Positions 58,008 to 64,000 of a DNA stretch of 64,000 bases are shown here, piece after piece. Source of the stretch: Plantago major. Taxonomy: Eukaryota > Streptophyta > Magnoliopsida > Lamiales > Plantaginaceae. Position numbers and translations under genes: made by a program. The stretch covers positions 17,820,667 through 17,884,666 of the forward strand of contig CM048842.1 of the NCBI GenBank assembly GCA_026545765.1, written 5' to 3'. Within the stretch, counting starts at the first letter, position 1. Each line of letters begins with the position of its first letter. Below the pieces are notes generated by a model. It was given only the letters and a program-made list of their open reading frames with translations, searched no databases and was not told the origin of the DNA.

Positions 58008-58156
58008 ATGAAAATGGGAGAATCAAAGGAAAATGCACCGCAGATTTCACTTAAAGATCAAGGCAATGACTTCTTCAAAGCTGGGAATTATCTCAAAGCA
58101 GCAGCTCTTTAAACACAAGCTATTAAGCAAGACCCATCTAATCATACTCTCTACAG
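58008..58156 (+). pseudogene. First exon of a TPR co-chaperone-like gene, broken
   Basis: It reads MKMGESKENAPQISLKDQGN then DFFKAGNYLKAAAL, a stop (TAA at 58110-58112), and continues TQAIKQDPSNHTLY up to a donor ACAG/GTAGGT at 58157. G-N-x-x-F-x-x-G-x-Y-x-x-A then AI-x-x-x-P is the first tetratricopeptide repeat of HSP70/HSP90 co-chaperone-type proteins, where the stop position is usually Tyr. The next expected residues (SNRA...) are not found after the acceptor-like TTGTTGTAG at 58260, so the rest of the gene is missing. The LINE target site lies about 200 bp upstream. Confidence 0.65.
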
Positions 58157-58570
58157 GTAGGTACAGATCATACTCTTCAACTTTGTCCCATTTATTGTTG
58201 TTTCCATAACTTTGGAGAAAACAAGGCAACTACTTATTATAACCTGACTCTTTGTTGTAGGAATAATACGATGTGTCAGAATCGTCCGTCATGACGTTGC
58301 TCTTGCCATTACCTCAGATAGTTCCTTCACCTGCAATAGGAGTCCACACAGAAAATAAGTGAGTGGCTTCATTGATGGACAACAATCGAAGGGAATACAA
58401 CAACAATAATTGACATCTTTTTATGGGAGTTGGCTTCAATGAAGCTCCACGGCGGATTCGAACATGGCTGGGCACTTCCTGGTCTTCTCTGAACTCCATT
58501 CTTCCAGACGTTAATGCAGCATACCGGCTTCTTTTTTTTTTTTCCGGTGCCTTTGGCTTTGTTCTGTGTA
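58157..58570. other. Intron remnant and non-coding interval
   Basis: It begins with the intron-like GTAGGTACAG of the TPR fragment. No further TPR sequence is visible. Nothing else is recognised before the next Copia LTR. Confidence 0.4.
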
Positions 58571-58768
58571 TATTGATTGATTAGGCAGTTACAACAAGTG
58601 GGTGGTTAATATTAAGGAGTCAATCAAGGAGTCATAACAATGAAGAATATTCTGGATGATTTTGTTAATTATACTCTTACTGTAAATATATTCTTGTATC
58701 TAGTATATATATGGACCTTGGTCAGTGTGCAAATATCAAGTAATAAAATCAAGCCTTGCACATTCTTA
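58571..58768 (+). repeat. 5' LTR of the Ale-like Copia element (left edge approximate)
   Basis: It includes a TATA-like run (GTATATATATGG near 58702) and an A-rich stretch (AATAAAATCAAG near 58742). It ends at or just after CATTCTTA, next to the primer-binding site. No second LTR is in the window for comparison. Confidence 0.5.
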
Positions 58769-58770
58769 TA

Positions 58771-58783
58771 TGGTATCAGAGCC
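58771..58783 (+). other. Primer-binding site of the Ale-like element
   Basis: TGGTATCAGAGCC, a perfect initiator tRNA-Met type site. Confidence 0.88.
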
Positions 58784-58859
58784 AGATCTAGTCTCTTACG
58801 AGCAACTAAACCTATTCCCCCTTTTTCTCTCTACTCATCCAGCAACCGCTTTCTCACCA

Positions 58860-59967
58860 TGGTAGCAGATACAAACTCTGAAACTATCAACCCAACCAGC
58901 CTCACTCCTAATAACAATACCACCTCTCAAACTAGCCTTAACCCAATTTCCCCAATTGTCACAGCTAATCAAAGAAATACTCACCTCAAAATCCCTCTCA
59001 ATCGATCTAATTACCCATTTTATGCACTCATGTAATGGGCGTCTTGAACGGCTTTCGGCTTGCTCACTTTGTCAACCCCTCCCATCCACCACCTAAACCA
59101 GACACACCTGAATTCGACCAATGGTTTACCCAAGATCAGTTTCTTGTTGGTGCTTTGACTGGCTCTCTTGAGCCCGATGTTGCTCCTTTAATTTCTTCAT
59201 GCTCCACTTCAGCTGAAATATGGAACAATTTGGCTCGACTTTTTGCGAGCCCATCCCGTGCAACAGTGATGCAATTGAAGGATGATCTTGCCCGTGCTTC
59301 AATTGGCTCCCAGTCAGCCACGGATTTTCTCCAATCTATGAAGGCAAAGGCAGATGAGCTTGCACTCATCGATCAACCTATCTCTGATGATGACTTAACT
59401 CTATACATCATCAATGGTTTAGGGGCCAGCTACCGTGAGTTGGCCTCCTCTATTCGGGTCCGTGACACACCAATCTCTTTTGCTGACTTACATGATAAAG
59501 TAATTTCGCAGGAACTGTACAACAAGAGTCAAGAGCGCCAACAGGCGACTCTAGTTGCCACTGCTAATGTTATGCGCCTAATCCCCACCTAATAATCCAG
59601 TGGTGGTTCCGTGGCGGAATAATTGGAAAGGTCGAGGCGGTCGTGGTGGCAGGTAATAATCGTGGTGGTGGCGGAAACTCCTATGGTGCCCATATCGGTG
59701 TTAATTATTCCACCGGTGGCTCTCGGCCACCACTATTATCCGCCAAATATGCAATTATCCAGTCACAAAGGTTTCCAAAGGTCGCTCGACTGTCGCAAAT
59801 TATGCTGCTTCTCCCGGTGCGCATCCCGCACTCTCGTTAATGGACTCAGGGGCTTCTCATCATCTTACAGCTGATCTGGGTAATATGACTATACACTCAG
59901 AATACGATGGTACAGAGGAGGTGCAATTGGCAGATGGTTCTGGCCTACCAATCACTCACACTGGTAC
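58860..59967 (+). pseudogene. gag and protease start of the Ale-like Copia element
   Basis: It starts MVADTNSETINPTSLTPNNN at 58860 and includes a Gag block LKIPLNRSNYPF. A TAA at 59035-59037 and a frame change interrupt it. The frame then reopens at 59038 with VLNGFRLAHFVNPSHPPPK and UBN2-type Gag sequence (SAEIWNNLARLFASPSRAT) to 59592. The Gly/Arg-rich zone near 59620-59700 is frameshifted. The protease active-site motif LMDSGASHHLTADLGN lies near 59838. The coding sequence is interrupted at 59968 by the solo LTR. Confidence 0.78.
59963..59967. repeat. Target-site duplication of solo LTR, left
   Basis: GGTAC, repeated at 61590-61594. Confidence 0.88.
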
Positions 59968-61589
59968 TGTTGGTCCAGATAACGGCAAAGTAAAAGACTA
60001 GAGGGGTGAATAGTCTTTTAAAACTTTTGTCGATAAACACAGTTTGTCATATATCTGTGTAGATATCTGATACTTAATTTCAGAGAGTGGAAGACTTTTG
60101 TGTGATAAGTGCACGTGCTCAGCAAGATGAGTGTAAGTACTTTGCAAGATGAGTAAAGCAAGTAATAAACTGCAGAAAGTAAATAACACAAGTCTTTTTA
60201 TAGTGGTATCTGAAGGTGGCGTAATCCTTCAACTAATCCACTTCGGCCTTTCTCAGACCTAGAATCCACTAAGACAGATAAATAAGGTAACCTTACAGAT
60301 ATCTTCTCTTGATTCCTAAATACACTAGGTTCCCAACCAAGTGTCCCCTGAGTTATTCCCCGACAGTCAAGTACTTCCTGTACTCAGAAACCTTTTTGAG
60401 CTATTCCTTAGCTTCCCAAGCTAAGTACTTCCTGTGCTCAACAATCTTGGAGTTATTCCTTAGATTCCCAAACTAAGTACTTCCTGTACTCCACGCCAAA
60501 TATAGTGTTGGTTTTAGGTTTTTTTGTCAGGTAAGCTTCTTAAATAACTTATTCAGTTATTCAGATAGCTCTATGAATCAAGTATACTTAATACACTTTT
60601 CAATGTATGGTATCTTGTTCTCTACTAACCCAAGTCTATTGTAAGTGTTCCAGAGAATGAATCTCATATATGAAATCTTAGTTCAACTCCTTCACAAATA
60701 ACAATGCTTGTTAAGGATCAGGACACTTAGAACTTTTGTGCTACTTAGAATCAAGAGTTTTGGTCGCAACAGAAAGCTTGAAGGTAAGTAGTTTGCTTGA
60801 GAGAGCTTGTGTGAGAGTATAAGTTCTGTGTGTTCAGTGTGTGTTCTCAAGCAGTCTAAGTGTTGATATTTATAGATGAATTTGAGTGCCGTTTGAATAG
60901 TATCCGTTAGACTTAAATCAAATTCAAACTATTGATATCTGAATATAGTCAGCGTGTTTGTCTTCTTCTTCGGTTAACGCTTTTGTTCGTATTTCGTCAA
61001 TGCATTTAATGCACTGTACTATATTTTGTCCTGTAGTGCCAACGGAACTATGCATGGTATCAGAGATCTTTATACAATCAGAGTTTTCTGAAACTTTGCA
61101 TGTTCTTTTCCATCGATTATCACAACTCCAGATACCACTTGTTGAAACAACTTTGTTATAAAATATTTCTTTTTCAGAAACATAGTTTATGTCCAAGGTA
61201 TCTGAGTGTAGATATCTGTGGGCACTTTCGTCGTCTCAGAAACCTTTTATTCTCAGATATCTTTTGCAACACTTATATTTCGAAACACTTGTTTCTTCAA
61301 GATATCTGGACATAGGTATCTGAAAGACCTTTGTCTTCAGCAATCTTGTGTAGTCTTCAAATCTTCAAATCCGTTGAACTTTTCCTGCTGGATGCCTTCT
61401 TCTTGGTCTTCTTCAGAAAATAAAAATTACATTTCGAGACCTAACATCCTATACAAGATTTACTAGACTATCATACTTAGTGAGTTTCCTCTTTTACAGT
61501 GTTCAAGTGAACTAAGAGTACTAATCACCTTTCTGAGCTAAGATAAGTCATTAGGTTGCTGATCAAAATCTAAACAGATATTCCTAACA
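59968..61589 (-). mobile_element. Solo LTR of a Sirevirus-like element, minus orientation
   Basis: It starts TGTTGGTCCAGATAACGGCA, the reverse complement of the LTR2/LTR3 end, and finishes ACAGATATTCCTAACA, the reverse complement of their start. It is 1622 bp, against 1419 and 1434 for LTR2 and LTR3. It is diverged but alignable, so it belongs to a related subfamily. Identical GGTAC duplications flank it. No internal element sequence remains, so an insertion was reduced to one LTR by recombination between its two LTRs. Confidence 0.92.
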
Positions 61590-61594
61590 GGTAC
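61590..61594. repeat. Target-site duplication of solo LTR, right
   Basis: GGTAC, as at 59963-59967. Confidence 0.88.
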
Positions 61595-64000
61595 TTCTTT
61601 TATTCGATCTCCTTCTGGTGATTTCATTTTATCGAATATATTATGTGTGCCCTCTGCTGAGAAAAATCTTGTGTCTGTCCATCAATTTACCAAGTTGAAT
61701 AATGTCTCAATTGAATTTTATCCATCTTATTTCCTTGTTAAGGATCGTCTCACGAGGGCGCCTCTGGCTCGCGGCCCCTGCAGTAATGGTGTGTATCATT
61801 TTGGTTCAACTGGTCACTTGTCGCAGGTTGCAGCACATTCAGTTGCATTGAATAACGTAGGGGTGCGAACTTCAAGTGATGTCTGGCATGCTCGTCTTGG
61901 TCACCCCTCACCATTGACGAGTAATTCAATTATTTCAGGCTTTAATTTACCGCTTTTGAATAAGTCCCGAGTGTTGGGCAGCCGTTGTGGCTCTTGCTTA
62001 TCTTGTAAGTCACACCGTTTACCATTTTCTGAGAATTCGTTTGTTTCTCAACATCCATTACACTATATTTATGCGGACGTTTGGGGTCCAGTTGATGCAT
62101 CTGTGGATGGTTTCCGCTTGTATTTGTTATTGGTGGATCATTTTACTAAATATATGTGGGTTTTTCCTATGAGTGCTAAATCTGAAGTGGCTTCTTTGTT
62201 CTCACAATTAAGAGGCTTGTGGAAAATCAATTCCAACATAAACTTAAGAATCTGTATAGTGATAATGGTGGAGAATTTCTTGATCTACGCTCTTTCTTAA
62301 ACAGCGAAGGAGTTAGTTGGCTTACTACTGCCCCGCATACGCCTCAGCGGAATGGGGTTGCTGAGCGTAGGCATCGTCATCTTATTGAAACTACTTGTAC
62401 ATTGTTACACCATGTTGGTTTATCTCAACAGTTTTGGTCATTTGCAGTTCAGACGGCTACTTATCTCATTAATCGACTTCCAACTCCGCTCTTACAAGCA
62501 AGAAGTCCATTTGAAGCACTTTTTAACCAGAAGTCTAATTACTTGAAACTTCGGTCATTTGGGTGTTTGTGCTTTCCATGGTTGCGACCATACTCCAAAG
62601 GGAAGCTTTCTCCACCTTCCCGGCCATGTGTTTTTGTTGGATACTCCACCTCGCAAAGTGCCTATAAGTGTTATGATCTCGACTCGCGAAAAATCTTCAT
62701 TTCGCGGCATGTTGTCTTTTCAGAATCCGAGTTTCCACTTAAAAAGCATTCTGCCCACACTCCTCTCAAGTCACCAATCTCCATGACTCCTGCTCCATTA
62801 ATCATACATGATCCAGCTCCAGTTATGCAATCTCCATCCTTACACCAACCAATACAAATTGTTCCCGCACCAATTACGGAACCAAGTTCACCACCTACAC
62901 ATAGCCAACCACAACATGAGACTAGCCTACACACTCCATCACCTTTACCCCATTCTACTCCACATACACCAGCATCACCCATTGCTCATAAGGATCAGTC
63001 TTCGCGTGCACCACTGACCCCGATCCCGGTCACATTTTCTGAGTCCACACCACCTCCCGACCCTTCTCTCCTCCGACCACACTCAATGATAACCCATGGC
63101 TGCAATGGTGTTTTTCGGCCTAAGATTAATAGTGCAATACCAGTAGATGTTGCACCATCTTGTGTGTCTCAAGCACTTTCTGATCCCCGTTGGCGCTCAG
63201 CTATGTCCGATGAGTTTACAGCCTTACTTCGACATGGTACATGGGATCTTGTACCTCCATCGTCTTCTCAGAAAAATATAATTGGGTGCAAATGGGTGTT
63301 TACTATCAAGAGGAAATCGGACGGAACTATTGATCGTTACAAGGCTCGACTCGTCGCAAAGGGTTTTCATCAACGCCCTGGAATAGATTATAATGAGACA
63401 TTCAACCCGGTCGTTAAGCCTGTTACGATCCGATCGGTTTTATCTATTGCTCTTATGTATGGTTGGACCCTACGCCAACTTAACATAAGTAATGCATTTT
63501 TACATGGATCATTATCCGAACCAGTGTTTATGACCCAACCACCTGGGTTTCATGATCCTCAATTTCCTAATCATGTTTGTCGTCTTCGCCGCTCTCTTTA
63601 CGGCCTTCGTCAAGCCCCTAGAGTGTGGTACCAGGCTCTTAGCTCTACACTTTGCAACTTTGGTTTTAAACAATCCTCTGCCGATACATCTTTGTTTACA
63701 TTGCATCGGGATTCCACTCACATGTTTGTGCTAGTCTATGTTGATGACCTTATTATTACTGGATCCTGTTCATCTCTTGTTTTGGATGTCATCAATCATC
63801 TCCAACAGAAATTTGCAGTGAAAAATTTGGGGAAACTTTCTTATTTCCTTGGCTTTGAAGTTGCCTCTTGCAAGGAAGGACTATTTTTATCTCAACATAA
63901 ATACACTCTAGATCTTCTTCAACGTCACCACATGGATGGTGCAAAGCCTGTTAGTACACCCATGCCCACAAAAGTTGCACTTGGAGTGTCTCCACCTACC
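61595..64000 (+). pseudogene. pol: pol of the Ale-like Copia element (3' part beyond the window)
   Basis: The frame continues after the solo LTR with protease end sequence (VPSAEKNLVSVHQFTKL). GAG-pre-integrase is VWHARLGHPSPLTSN near 61880. Integrase: Asp in YADVWGP near 62070; after a shift near 62230, YSDNGGEF near 62257 and PQRNGVAERRHRH near 62342 carry the second Asp and the Glu. A Pro/Ser/His-rich linker follows. RT: WVFTIKRKSDGTIDRYKARL near 63295, SLYGLRQAP near 63595 and the catalytic YVDDLII near 63739. The first catalytic motif reads LNISNAFLHG near 63480, where the family has Asp at the second position shown here as Asn. The sequence is still open at 64000. Confidence 0.82.

Larger units (their letters stand above)
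58571..64000 (+). mobile_element. Ale/Retrofit-like Copia element, runs off the window
   Basis: A short 5' LTR ends just before the primer-binding site TGGTATCAGAGC (58771). Gag, protease, integrase and RT follow on the plus strand, with a solo LTR inserted at 59968-61589. The motif GYSTSQSAYKCYDLDSRKIF after the integrase is typical of the Ale/Retrofit group. The LTR start is not resolved (58571 is approximate). RNase H and the 3' LTR lie beyond 64000. Confidence 0.82.

Noticed and set aside
58314..58499. Minus-strand frame of 61 codons after the TPR exon
   Set aside because: No recognisable domain, no splice or promoter context, and a low-quality start. It is probably chance.
1..64000. tRNA, rRNA and small RNA genes
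   Set aside because: I looked for tRNA-like A and B box pairs and rRNA-like stretches by eye and saw none I could defend. A covariance-model scan would be needed to exclude them.

Overview
The window is nuclear DNA of a flowering plant, most likely a eudicot. It is AT-rich and has almost no intact host genes. It carries LTR retrotransposons of three Copia-type lineages, an L1-type LINE, several MITEs, and a nuclear gene for a mitochondrial ribosomal protein. The species cannot be named from the sequence.

Layout. 1-1348: non-coding flank with a MITE-like inverted repeat. 1349-29378: two tandem Sirevirus-like Copia elements sharing a central LTR (LTR1 1349-2604, copy A interior, LTR2 14169-15587, copy B interior, LTR3 27945-29378). 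Each interior encodes gag, pol and, about 0.9 kb after pol, a large extra sense-strand gene (ORF3). 29379-33632: an older Copia element on the minus strand, its 3' end missing at the Sirevirus junction. 33633-35160: a GGAGCT palindrome cluster and two MITEs. 36182-36688: a B3-domain gene fragment. 38350-38630: a small possible first exon. 39694-40304 (minus): mitochondrial bL27, set among local diverged repeats. 42500-44530: GC-rich non-autonomous elements, one a clear hAT-type insertion with an 8-bp target duplication. 44740-50280: a complex tandem array with a higher-order period of about 1573 bp. 50298-57786: a near full-length LINE with a 17-bp target duplication. 58008-58156: one broken exon of a TPR co-chaperone-like gene. 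58571-64000: an Ale/Retrofit-like Copia element, split by an inverted solo LTR (59968-61589) related to the Sirevirus LTRs, and running off the window.

The main point of interest is ORF3. Aligning the two copies shows that ORF3 is interrupted by short GT-AG, phase-0 introns of 73-84 bp. Three introns are present in both copies. Two more are present in copy B and missing from copy A, with both flanking exons joined base-to-base. This is what reverse transcription of a partly spliced genomic RNA would leave. It implies that a multi-exon gene, possibly captured from a host with its own TATA box, travels in sense orientation inside a retrotransposon. The product shows coiled coils, acidic runs and basic nuclear-localisation-like patches, and no visible signal peptide or membrane segment, so it does not look like an envelope protein.

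A second point concerns data quality. Wherever the two copies disagree in short patches, the change is concentrated at CAG/CTG (CHG) sites, which read as CG-containing, usually shortened strings. The patches switch between copies. This looks like basecalling error at methylated CHG sites left in unpolishable repeats rather than biology, so many of the frameshifts in these elements may not be real.
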